From Zasmidium citrigriseum (taxonomy: Eukaryota > Ascomycota > Dothideomycetes > Mycosphaerellales > Mycosphaerellaceae): a stretch of DNA of 64,000 nucleotides. This document shows positions 42,672 through 52,032 of the stretch, piece by piece (position 1 is the stretch's first letter; every line of letters starts with the position of its first letter). Both the position numbers and the translations under genes were made by a program. The stretch lies in contig NHNW01000006.1 of assembly GCA_002786025.1 (NCBI GenBank), positions 496,001 to 560,000 on the forward strand, read 5' to 3'. The notes beneath the pieces are model-generated. The model had not been told where the DNA came from, made no database searches, and was given only the letters and a program-made list of their open reading frames with translations.

Positions 42672-44495
42672 CTAGATCGCCAAACGCCATGGATTATTTT
42701 CAAAATCGTCCACCACTTCGAGATCGAAGACCCATACTGTATACCTCCCCATCGTTGCGGCCATGTATTCGGGCCGCAGAAGACAGTGTAGATACCAGTA
42801 ACGCTCATCACAGCCCAGGTCCAGCTGAAAATAAGCATCCAGACCATTTTGTCTATCAACTTCTACATTCAACGTGTGGCGTTGGTGTTCGTAGTCAGGG
42901 CTGACTTCTCCCTTAGATCTGTCAAAGTACCAGTGTACTTGTCCAACCGAGACCTTGCAAACCGGATTGTAGTGATCATCGAAGTACACGCCGGCGCTTT
43001 TCCAGCCGCGTTTTAGCCACTCAGGAAGCCGACTACCAGAAGCAGATGATACGAGTCTTTCACACTGTCTCTCAAACAGAGTGATTTCGAGATAGGGCAC
43101 CTGCCCCGGTGTGAAGCTCAAAGTGCTCTGGCGTGCGTCCCACTCGGAATGATTAGGTTTCTTCCACCAGGGACTGGATTCTGGAAAGCCTGCTTTAAGT
43201 AGATTTGGACCAATATTGATGCCGTTGACGGGCCGTGAGGAATATATTCCTGTATTGATGTACCAAGGATAGGGACTCCGTTGAATGTAGACCAATGAGA
43301 CAGGAAGCCGTTTTGATAGAGTCTCTACGGGATGGTCAGTGGTGAAAGTAATGCGATTCGGAAGCAAGAATTTCTCACCAGGCTGAAGCTCATGAATGCC
43401 GTGATCATCGGAGGCGCTTGAGGTGATTCTGTTATACTTGCCCTTCTCATCTTTCCTTCTCAAGAACAGTGCCAATTGACATTGATTTCGCTGACAGTTG
43501 ATGGGAGCTGTGTAGGATTCCACGGTCCAGGGAATTAGTTCCAGTTGCATGGCAATGCCTCTATTGCTCACCTGGTATGGGTAGTTGTCGTTGAGGCCGA
43601 AATGACGTGTAATGTCGCCACTATCTTGGAATGCATCAGGTGAGCGGGCTAACAGCGAAGAGTTCCGTGGGTCTTTCAGCATCGACCACGCGAACAGCGA
43701 ATGGTCGTCTGAGGTCTTGATGATCTCTTCCTGCAGACGGATGAAGGCTTTTTCTCCTTCGCCGTAGAGCATGGGCATGTTCACGCCGAAGATGCCCAAT
43801 AAGGAGTATGCTCTGTCCTCTAGCCTCCTCGTCTTGCGTCCGGCTGCCCAAGACATACGTTGCGCGACGCCGCAGGTTTGCATTATCCAACCATCTCCCA
43901 GGACCTTTCGATCGATTCGAGTTGCATCTGAGATGGTGTTGCAGAGGTCTCTTCGTGATCCTAGAAAGTTCCAGTTCTTGTCGTAGAACAAGAGCTCAGG
44001 CGGTGCTAGCAATTCCTGCAGTGTCCATCCTCGCTTGAACCATCTGGAATTGATGAAATCTGTCCGGACCACCTGCATGTCTACAGCATCGGGCTGCTTT
44101 GGATTCAGATCCTTCAATGTCAAGCCATGTCCATCAACATCAGACAAATGCGTAAAGCAGATCTTCGCCTTCTCATAATAGCTATACATCGCATTGATCG
44201 CCTCACTCTTATCTGAGCTGCTGTTCTGATCGATACAAATCGTGTCTATCCAGGCGTACGATAACGGTGGCGTCCGGGCTTGCGCGAGCTTGCAGGTCTC
44301 ATGAATCTTGGTCGTCGATTGAAAGAGCTTGGCTTTGACGAAGTCACTCTCTATACCGCGGACATCTTGAAGTTCAATTTCCTTGTCTGGCTTCATGACC
44401 CAGGTGTGGGAGAGTATAGCGTATCCTGGCTCGGGCACATCGCTGGGGTCGTCGAACTTCTCGATAAGGTATGTGCTCGTGTTGATGAGACGCAT
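42672..44495 (-). CDS. HET-domain (heterokaryon incompatibility) protein
   Basis: Single exon, 607 aa. The three HET signature blocks are clear: YAILSHTW near residue 25; the YAWIDTICIDQNSSSDKSEA block near 80-100; and RWFKRGWTLQELLAP near 150. The downstream RRLEDRAYSLLGIFGVNMPMLYGEG segment is also characteristic. HET proteins trigger growth arrest or death when incompatible hyphae fuse, and many are plain HET proteins with unknown partners. The C-terminal 330 residues carry no recognised repeat or NACHT domain, so this is the short HET class. The ATG at 44495 directly precedes the conserved MRLINTSTYLIEKF start. Confidence 0.93.
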   Translation of the reverse strand: MRLINTSTYLIEKFDDPSDVPEPGYAILSHTWVMKPDKEIELQDVRGIESDFVKAKLFQSTTKIHETCKLAQARTPPLSYAWIDTICIDQNSSSDKSEAINAMYSYYEKAKICFTHLSDVDGHGLTLKDLNPKQPDAVDMQVVRTDFINSRWFKRGWTLQELLAPPELLFYDKNWNFLGSRRDLCNTISDATRIDRKVLGDGWIMQTCGVAQRMSWAAGRKTRRLEDRAYSLLGIFGVNMPMLYGEGEKAFIRLQEEIIKTSDDHSLFAWSMLKDPRNSSLLARSPDAFQDSGDITRHFGLNDNYPYQVSNRGIAMQLELIPWTVESYTAPINCQRNQCQLALFLRRKDEKGKYNRITSSASDDHGIHELQPGEKFLLPNRITFTTDHPVETLSKRLPVSLVYIQRSPYPWYINTGIYSSRPVNGINIGPNLLKAGFPESSPWWKKPNHSEWDARQSTLSFTPGQVPYLEITLFERQCERLVSSASGSRLPEWLKRGWKSAGVYFDDHYNPVCKVSVGQVHWYFDRSKGEVSPDYEHQRHTLNVEVDRQNGLDAYFQLDLGCDERYWYLHCLLRPEYMAATMGRYTVWVFDLEVVDDFENNPWRLAI

Positions 44496-44836
44496 GATGC
44501 TTGATAGAGATTAACAGTCATCATAAAGAAGCGTGAAGCATTACGACGTTGATCCAAGCCTGACTGGAGCTGAGGTCGCGGAGCTTTGGTGCATTAGTGT
44601 GGTTCTACAACGTGAGAGACTCGGAATGATGGCCAATGAGAATCGATCCCTATGGCATGAGTTAGCGAATGACCGTTACCATGTTCATAGGGACCTCCGT
44701 GATCAAAAGTCAGCCAAGGTGAAAAAAAACAGAATGGTTTTCAAATAAGACATGCCCATAACCTTACTTATTGTAAAATGTCTTGCTTTTGGGAGCCACA
44801 GAGTCGTCGAGTCCACTTCAACTGAGCTTCAATGCA
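44496..44836. other. Intergenic: HET promoter side
   Basis: 341 bp between the HET start and the next minus-strand gene's end. AT-rich near 44.70-44.78 kb. No gene seen. Confidence 0.5.
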
Positions 44837-46284
44837 TCATCGCTTTCCCTTGCTGCCACGCTCTTCTTTCTTCTCCTTAGCAACCTTCTTGAAGCCCTCC
44901 TTCCGTATGATGTATCGGGGCTGAGTGGGCAACTCGCTGAATGGCATGGGATGCAATTCCACAGTCGTCTCGAGGGCCAGATTGCGATCATCGTCAAGTG
45001 TGTCTTTGAAGAAGACACAAGCTTGCCAAGGTCGGACTGTGTGATCCTCTTCTGGCTTCTTCGATGCGTCAGATTTCGGTGGCTCTGGATCCGACTTGAT
45101 TTTGGTGTCTTCGTCGCTTCCCTCTGGGTCCGTGGTTTGTGTCTGCTCGTTACGTGGATCAGCCCTGGAACTCGCTCCGGCCCTCGTTGACCTCGAAGAC
45201 CTTTCGTTCTGTCGTCCTGGCTTGGTTTTGCTTGAATTGCTCAACCTTGTGGCTCTAGCCTTTTCAGCGGTCTGCTTCTTCTTTGCATCATCGGCTCGCT
45301 TCTTCTCGGCCCTGTTCTTCTCGAGTATCTCCTCGAGTGTTTCCGTTTCTGTCATGCCTTGAACTTCCCAGTTATCCGTCTCCACTGCTTCGTCCTTGTC
45401 CTTTGGAACTTTGTCTCCCACACAAAACATGACGCAAGGAGCAATCAGACTTTGAAACGCTCTCACGACTCGCTCGTCCGAGATTGTACGAACGTAATAG
45501 GGATCTCCAAGCTTTTGTTCCATCCTGCAGCGTGTCTCGCCTGTGGACTTGTCTTCTTCCACTACTTCGGACTCCTCGGTTTCAGCGGGATCATAGAAGG
45601 TCGAGTAGGCCTCGGCTTTGGACCGAAGACAGTCGAGCAGCAACACAAGCTGGGCGTCGCCGATAGCATAGAGAATTTTGCAGCGATTCTCGGATCGAAT
45701 CTTTCTCTCCGCGACCGTCTGTCTCCAGAGGGCCTGTGCTATCTCGTAATGAAGGACCTGGCGGGAGTAAACCTCGTCAAAACTTGGTGTCTTGAAGTGG
45801 ACGAGATCGTATTCGACGAAGATGTCCACGCCATTCTGGTGTCTCTCAGATATCGTGGGATCACGCTGGACTGGTTGCTGCGTCAGGAAGGCAATGACCT
45901 TGAAGCAGTCCATGTCGAGAGCTTTCTGAACGAACGACGACAGTTCGAAATATGGGAAGTTAGGCCAGCCGAATTCCGCACGTGCAAGCTTTTTGAGTTC
46001 GGCGACTTTGGCGGCATCTCGCTTGAGGGAGTCCTCGGCCTCTTGCCTCACGTCATCGAAAGGCTCGAAGAGGCCTTCGTCGCAGGAAAAGTCGAGGCCA
46101 TCGATGAACAAGTTGTCATCCGCGCGTATGCATTCGTCACCAACCAAGAAGTTGCAGGCATCGCTCATAGATTGTTCTGGAGTCGTCAGTGGAGGTTTCT
46201 AGTGCTCGATGCCGTGGACTTACCGGGAGTGTTGGGATACTGGAGTATAGCGTCAGCTGCAAGGTCGACCTCTTCGAGTGTCAT
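44837..46284 (-). CDS. Unrecognised protein with charged coiled-coil C-terminal half
   Basis: Two exons, complement(44837..46176, 46224..46284), give 466 aa; the 47-nt intron joins ILQYPNTP to EQSMSDACNFLV. The first about 260 residues look globular, with a mixed aromatic/acidic make-up (DGLDFSCDEGLFEPFDD, FGWPNFPYFELSSFV). The section from about 275 to 400 is Lys/Glu/Arg/Ser-rich and probably coiled or disordered. A short ordered block near the end reads WQACVFFKDTLDDDRN. The tail is Lys-rich (EKKEERGSKGKR). I recognise no family. Codon use and the clean intron support a real gene. It reads divergently from the 2EXR/TPR gene, with 656 bp between them. Confidence 0.75.
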
Positions 46285-46940
46285 GGTGTTTGGTTGACTT
46301 TCAGCGATGCGCCTCTGTACGTTGAGATATCGCAAAGACTCGTCAGTGGCTCAAAAGGATGAAGGTTAGTGGTTGATGTTGGAGCGGTCAAGAGAGGAAG
46401 AAGAGTTTGAATGGCTTCGAGTGATGGCAAAGTGAGAGCGAAGCCGCACGGACTTTCGCGACATGTGATCACATTTGCATCTGAAAACTTGCGTTCTGCA
46501 TGTGAGTAAAAGCAGTCTCACTTTCAAACCTCAAGCAGTCCTCAATGAGAAGGTCGACCACTTTTGGGGCAATGTGAGACCCTTTGCCTCCACGGCTCGG
46601 GAGCAGGCCAAATTCTCATCTCGTAGACCGTCATGGGACGAACGAGGAGCAATCATGCTGTCCATCTGAATCATCATCGCCGCCTAGGTGGATGCCGAGA
46701 TTCGAGGATCAATGTTAGTTGAATAGATGTGAGATACATGTTGTTGTAGCTCGACGCCTTCAGGTGAAGTGAAGTCAACACAAAATTCACGCTAGCCCCA
46801 ATTCGTGCTGCGGAACCGGCGCAAAGGTTTGGAGCCGATGCCGATGCAACTTACCGAGTGAATGGGCACGAGCACCAGCATCCTCGGTGGCACACCGCAT
46901 CCCATCCAAACCTCTGGCAACGAAAGTACATGTACAGATC
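46285..46940. promoter_or_regulatory. Divergent promoter region
   Basis: 656 bp between two divergent starts. No separate gene or distinctive element is visible. Confidence 0.4.
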
Positions 46941-48161
46941 ATGACTGAAGAAGAGCCATGTCCGCATCTCCTGAACCTACCTCCGGAGCTTCGCGAGGAG
47001 ATCTACCGCCTCATCCTCCATCCGAACGCAAACCGCCGATATCATGAAGACGAGTACACTTCGTACAACTTCAAGCCCGCTCTCGTCCTCTTCCAGATCA
47101 ATCGTCAGATCTACCACGAATCGCGCAAGATCTTCAGAGAGCTCAACACCTTCGTTCGCATCGAGACACCATGGGCCGAGACACAGCAGCACGTACAGAT
47201 GGAGGGACATGTGCCAGTGGTTGTGACGAAGGACAAAGCCTACAACTTCCAGCAGCATTCGATGAATGTTTTGATCGATGCACCGCTGCATATGTCGTTG
47301 GATATGGACATTCAGCGCTTCATCATACTGGTCGATGATCTTGAGAAGTTTACGAGAATGTGGCATTACGCGGATCTGACATACCCCACTCTAAATGAAC
47401 ATCTACGCCTCGAGCTACAACTGCGAGATCCATGGGCACCTGCATGGGAAGAGAAGCGAATGTCCAAGGCACTGCAGCGCAAGCTTCTGCTGCCTTTCGG
47501 GGAGGTCAAGAATGTCAATGAGACGGTGATCGGTGGGGATCTGAAGCCATACCAATCGATTGAGAAGGAGATGCGCGAGAACCAGGCCAAGCCACACCTA
47601 TCACCGGAGCACTGCTTGCGCGAGGCCACCAAGTACAAATTTGAAGGCAATGCTAGACTAAAAGAGGGAAAGTACCGCGAAGCGCTGGAACTGTACACCC
47701 AAGCATGGCATGCGATCCACGTCGTGATCAAAGGACGGAAGAGGCACATCCATGGAGATGCCTTCTTTGGCCGAGAATTGCGAGAAGAGCCCTTCATTGG
47801 CAAGAACGGTCAGGCAGAGCGCTTACTCCTGCGAGTTCAGCTCGTTGCCAACACCTGTCTGGCCTACCTCAAACTTGAGGAGTGGGATCAATGCCGCTTC
47901 TGGGGTCAGAGGAGTATCAACATGCTCAGAGAGGCCATGGGAGCTGACGAAAGGGTTGCCATCATACCTGAAGAGGAGGCTGTACTCGGCTTTCCAGCCG
48001 CGGATCAAATGGGAAAGATCTACTACCGCACTGCCGTCGCTTGCAAGATGCTGGACGATGAGAGTGAAGCACGAAAGCTGCTGAGGGTTGCCGCCGTCTA
48101 TCTTCCTCGGGACGAGAACATCAAGAAAGAGATCGCTGCCACGGCGTTGAGACTTGGATGA
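46941..48161 (+). CDS. 2EXR/F-box-like protein with TPR-like C-terminus
   Basis: Single exon, 406 aa, from ATG at 46941 (MTEEEPCP). The N-terminus holds LLNLPPELREEIYRLIL, the 2EXR/F-box-like signature of fungal proteins, followed by ALVLFQINRQIYHESRKIF. From about residue 215, helices with TPR character appear (ATKYKFEGNARLKEGKYREALELYTQAW, split here as two helices of one repeat; then RVQLVANTCLAYLKLEEWDQC, ending with MLDDESEARKLL). Such proteins may be substrate adaptors, but the role is unproven. The frame opens upstream only through non-ATG codons, so 46941 is the best start. Confidence 0.8.
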   Translation: MTEEEPCPHLLNLPPELREEIYRLILHPNANRRYHEDEYTSYNFKPALVLFQINRQIYHESRKIFRELNTFVRIETPWAETQQHVQMEGHVPVVVTKDKAYNFQQHSMNVLIDAPLHMSLDMDIQRFIILVDDLEKFTRMWHYADLTYPTLNEHLRLELQLRDPWAPAWEEKRMSKALQRKLLLPFGEVKNVNETVIGGDLKPYQSIEKEMRENQAKPHLSPEHCLREATKYKFEGNARLKEGKYREALELYTQAWHAIHVVIKGRKRHIHGDAFFGRELREEPFIGKNGQAERLLLRVQLVANTCLAYLKLEEWDQCRFWGQRSINMLREAMGADERVAIIPEEEAVLGFPAADQMGKIYYRTAVACKMLDDESEARKLLRVAAVYLPRDENIKKEIAATALRLG

Positions 48162-48538
48162 ACGAAATATCACGTATATACGACAGTCACAGCTATGTAC
48201 ATGGACACGAAAAGATATGATATCAGCATTCTCGAGCATTACGCCAATATTCCTGGAGTCTTCGGGGACTGAAGGTAGAAATGCACGATACGAAACCATA
48301 TGCACAATCACGGAGATCCTTGACTGTCATTTGCTCGGATCACTTATTCAAGGGCATTATTCACACTCGCCCTCTCCGTGCTCAGTGTTTAGTCACCTTC
48401 TGGAATTCTGCTTGCTCCAACCGCTCCTCGTATCTTCATCGTCCTCGCTGGACGAACAGATTCCGAGCGACCAGGGCCCGCATCAGAACGCAGAAGCCAC
48501 ACTCATTCACATTCGGTCAAAGTGGACCACTCTCTCCA
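48162..48538. other. Intergenic region between convergent genes
   Basis: 377 bp; no coding feature seen. Confidence 0.5.
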
Positions 48539-51517
48539 TCAAGATCCACAGGACACCTTCGCACTCCAAGCACTTCCCACCCAATCGCCCGGCGTCTGAG
48601 TACACCTCAACTCCGGGATGTAAAGGGGAAGAGAATTCTCGCAGTCGCAGCAACCTTGCTGAAGCCAGAAGTCGCATCCGTGCAACTGGGCAACAACTCG
48701 AACTTCTCTTGTCATCGGCCCCTGATCCGCGCACGCTTCAGTCCATCCTTCACCGAACGTGCCGCTGAAGATGGTGAGGGGGTCTGCGTCGCGAGTGCAT
48801 TCGATGCCGTATGTTACCCAGAATTCGACGTAGCGTGGGTCCGCGGAGTATTCAGACATAGAGGTGTCGCCGCGCTTGGAGATCGATGATGGATGCTCTC
48901 GACTGGACTTGCCTGCATCGCAAAACACCAGCAGACTCTGGCCAGTCGGCTCTCCAACGCCCAAGAACGGCTGCGTACATCCATTCCACCCAGCAAGAGG
49001 TCTCTGCTTTCCACCAGCCGCGCAGCTACCTCCCTGGATGAATGCATGACACCCGAGATAGACATGTGTGTACAACGACCGAACGGAGCCAGCGTCGAAG
49101 TCGTGACACTTAGTGAATGTCGGTGCTCCGTAATCGCCACCTACGAATTCCCAGACTGCCGAATGGTTTGAGTGGTCAACTGGACAGATCTCCAGTTCCG
49201 AGCCATAGACGACGAGAGCCCGCTTGTCGACTGGAATGGGTGGTGGTGGAGGCCATGTGCTGGCGGGACTCAGAGGATTGCCGGCAACACTGTCAGCAGC
49301 CCGGCGGGTCTTGGTCATGGATCTGTCTCGGGCGCTATCACCACAGAAGATGACAAAACTCTGCGAAGTCGGTTCACCGGGTTCCAAGAACGGCTCACCA
49401 CATCCCTCCCGCAACAAGAATCGCTTGTGAGCTGGGTTCACATCACAGATGCTGTCCTGAAAGTACATGACGCAGCCAGATGATTCAATGATGCCGAATG
49501 AACGCCACATCGAGGTGTCGAAGTTGACGCAGGCTTCGAGATCGTCGTCTCCGTATTTCCCGCCGTCGAAGTACTGGTGCTTGGCCTCGCTCTCTGCGCA
49601 ATCGTCCGAGGCGTACGACAGGTCAAGAAATCGGCGATCAGTCGAAGTTGGTGGGTCTTGTCTGGCGGAGACTTTGGTGGCCTTCTCTGCTAGCGCGATG
49701 GTCGTCGTTGGAACAATAGACCCCGACCCTGAATTCCGGCCCGAAGAGGCATCACCGCATTGCACCTGCAACGTCCATCCTGCCGGATTGTCAAGCGAGT
49801 AGCATTCTCCAGGATTGAGCAGAGCGGACGCTGGCAATGCCGGTGTGCAGAAATGGCCTGGTTGGAGAAACGCCTGACAATCGCCGACAGTCTCGATCAT
49901 GATGGAGAAGTCGCCATTGTATTCGTAACGCAAGCAGTCTCCGTCTCGAGCTTTGTCAATGTGGGCAGCAGTGCCATAGGCGATTGGGCAGGAGTAGGCC
50001 AGCGATGCCACAACCATCGGCTCCTCAGTCTTTGTGAGTTCAGGGTACGCCATTGCTCCCTGGACCGTGGCGGTCGCCTGGATGCTCTTGCTGCTCGTTG
50101 TTGATTCTTTTGGGCAATGGTTGTCTTCGGTGCTCTCATTGCAATGGACGACAAGGCTCTGCCATTCCGGAGATCCAGCTTCCAGGAATGCTGGGGTGCA
50201 GCGATTTTTGCATGCATGCACCTGTTTGCGAGCGGCGCCCTTCTCGCCGCAACGACCTTTCTGGATATAAGCGGTACAGCCCGCTACCTCCATGGTGAGG
50301 GCAGGCCAGGCGTCGGTGTTGAAGTTGACGCACTTCTTGACCTCGCGGTCTCCGTAATCACCGCCGTCGAATTGCTCGATATGGGTACTTCCGAATGCGC
50401 ACTCGTCTTTATTTGTCAAGTAGGCATGAACGTATCGGCCGGTTGGACTTGGTGGCGGCGTGAACGACCATGGTGTGGTGACGGTGCTGGAGGGTTTCTC
50501 ATCAATCGAGCTCGTTGGCCTCAGTGAAGTCGAGCCAGTGTCCTTCGTCGCTCGCTGCACAACAGGCTCGTCCCTCTCCACCCCCTCAACCGATCGCCCC
50601 TCGTCACAGCGCACGTTGAAGGCCCACCACCCATCGTCAATCTCCGGGAGCACAACCGCGGGGAGCACATGGCACCGGTCCATCTCAATCCGAGACTTTG
50701 GATCATGCATATCGCACAGCTCATCGTCCCAATAGTCCCCTTTGTTGAGGTACACTTTGCAGTTGGCGTCCGATTTGACCTGTGTATACAGCGGGCCGTA
50801 GTAGGTCGTGTTCAGGAGAAAGCATGCACTGCTGTAGGTGGCGTTCATGGTTTTGAAGTCGGTTGTGTTGATTTTGCACTCTGCGGATTTGTCGTGGATG
50901 GGCGAGTAGAGAAGGGTGATGTTGGGGTAATCTGGGGCCGCGGTGTTGGTTTGGGTGTAGATTGATGGGATGATTTTGGCTTCTTTGGAGTAGGATGCAA
51001 CGACGTCGTCCTTCGTTGCTCGCCGCCCAACAGGCACATCCCTCTCCACCTCCTCAACCGATGGCTCTTCCAAGCCGTCCTCCTTACAAAAGATCTTAAC
51101 AGCCCAAAGATGCCCGACCTTCGGAATCGTAAGACACTTGCCGATCTCCAACTCAGAGCCCAGATGCTTGTTGCCGCACTCGTCCATATCACCCTTGTTG
51201 AGGTAGACCTGGCAGTTGCTCTTCGACCCGAACAAAACGTGCTTGGCCGTCTCTCTGGTGTCGACGAGGAAACATGCCTCACGACCGAGGATCGCGAACT
51301 GGAAATCTGAGCTTTCGTTCAATTTGCAGGCTGCGGATGGGGAGGTGACGTTGTGGGAGAAGAAGGTGATGTTGGGTCTGGGTTTCGTGGCGTCCTCTTG
51401 CAGCTCAACGCTGCTGTGGGTGACGAAGTCTGCCTTCGATGTGTCTTTCTTGGTGGGTGAGGCTGCTGCAGTGATGAGCACTGCTGCCAGAGCCAGCAAG
51501 AAGGCGAGAGTCCGCAT
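48539..51517 (-). CDS. Secreted protein with seven six-cysteine modules
   Basis: Single exon, 992 aa, from ATG at 51517. Residues 1-19 are a signal peptide (MRTLAFLLALAAVLITAAA). Seven modules of about 90-105 residues each contain six ordered cysteines: C64-C144, C214-C304, C373-C459, C510-C587, C640-C725, C778-C866, C907-C990. Typical spacing is C-x(17-25)-C-x(17-20)-C-x(8-14)-C-x(13-16)-C-x(14-21)-C; modules 5 and 6 share 18-8-14-18 exactly. Aromatic/Gly landmarks recur (FDGGDYGD, YIQKGRC, FLEPGEP). Linkers are Ser/Thr/Pro-rich, with dibasic sites at GRR, DRR, TRR, DKR and SKR. I recognise no named family. Extracellular or wall-associated binding is plausible but unproven. The frame extends upstream only by non-ATG codons. 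Confidence 0.85.
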   Translation of the reverse strand: MRTLAFLLALAAVLITAAASPTKKDTSKADFVTHSSVELQEDATKPRPNITFFSHNVTSPSAACKLNESSDFQFAILGREACFLVDTRETAKHVLFGSKSNCQVYLNKGDMDECGNKHLGSELEIGKCLTIPKVGHLWAVKIFCKEDGLEEPSVEEVERDVPVGRRATKDDVVASYSKEAKIIPSIYTQTNTAAPDYPNITLLYSPIHDKSAECKINTTDFKTMNATYSSACFLLNTTYYGPLYTQVKSDANCKVYLNKGDYWDDELCDMHDPKSRIEMDRCHVLPAVVLPEIDDGWWAFNVRCDEGRSVEGVERDEPVVQRATKDTGSTSLRPTSSIDEKPSSTVTTPWSFTPPPSPTGRYVHAYLTNKDECAFGSTHIEQFDGGDYGDREVKKCVNFNTDAWPALTMEVAGCTAYIQKGRCGEKGAARKQVHACKNRCTPAFLEAGSPEWQSLVVHCNESTEDNHCPKESTTSSKSIQATATVQGAMAYPELTKTEEPMVVASLAYSCPIAYGTAAHIDKARDGDCLRYEYNGDFSIMIETVGDCQAFLQPGHFCTPALPASALLNPGECYSLDNPAGWTLQVQCGDASSGRNSGSGSIVPTTTIALAEKATKVSARQDPPTSTDRRFLDLSYASDDCAESEAKHQYFDGGKYGDDDLEACVNFDTSMWRSFGIIESSGCVMYFQDSICDVNPAHKRFLLREGCGEPFLEPGEPTSQSFVIFCGDSARDRSMTKTRRAADSVAGNPLSPASTWPPPPPIPVDKRALVVYGSELEICPVDHSNHSAVWEFVGGDYGAPTFTKCHDFDAGSVRSLYTHVYLGCHAFIQGGSCAAGGKQRPLAGWNGCTQPFLGVGEPTGQSLLVFCDAGKSSREHPSSISKRGDTSMSEYSADPRYVEFWVTYGIECTRDADPLTIFSGTFGEGWTEACADQGPMTREVRVVAQLHGCDFWLQQGCCDCENSLPLYIPELRCTQTPGDWVGSAWSAKVSCGS

Positions 51518-52032
51518 TTTGGGCTTGCTTGCGGATTGACCGCTGGAAGTGAGCCCGATGAAGCTGGAGGTTGCTACGGCTGTTATGGTCTGTTGCTGAT
51601 GGTGTGGTGTTTCCGCTTGTTGGTGTTGTTGTCTGAAGAAGTGATTAGCTGAACTTAAGTCATGAGAAAGTGTGTCGAAGAGGTGGATGTGTTGTGGATT
51701 TCGTTGATGTTGCAAAGGAGAGGTGATATGTGGGAAGCCAACGCACGGATCATTTCACATGAAGGCTTACTGCTGCTCTGGCTCACTTCACTTGGGTAGC
51801 ACTTAGGTCAACTCACCTTCGATTTGGCATGCTCTCATGAGAAAACACAGATTAATTTCAGCCTTCTCGATAGCATTCAATTATCTAGAGACTGAAGACA
51901 TCGCATTTGCACTTGGAATTCACTTCCCGTGCCGGTGAACACTCAAACTCGCATCGTACCCAGCAACTCCACCGAGCTATTGGAACAATCAAAGCCATCG
52001 CCTAGAGTCTCAAAGCATCATAGGTGGCTCCC
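51518..52032. promoter_or_regulatory. Upstream region of the seven-module gene
   Basis: 515 bp between the two co-oriented repeat-protein genes. It is open on the minus strand for 66 codons before the ATG but has no in-frame ATG, so it is likely 5' UTR and promoter. Confidence 0.45.

Noticed and set aside
45359..46297. 312-aa plus-strand frame antisense to the unrecognised 466-aa protein
   Set aside because: The minus-strand gene has a clean intron and better composition; this is its antisense shadow.
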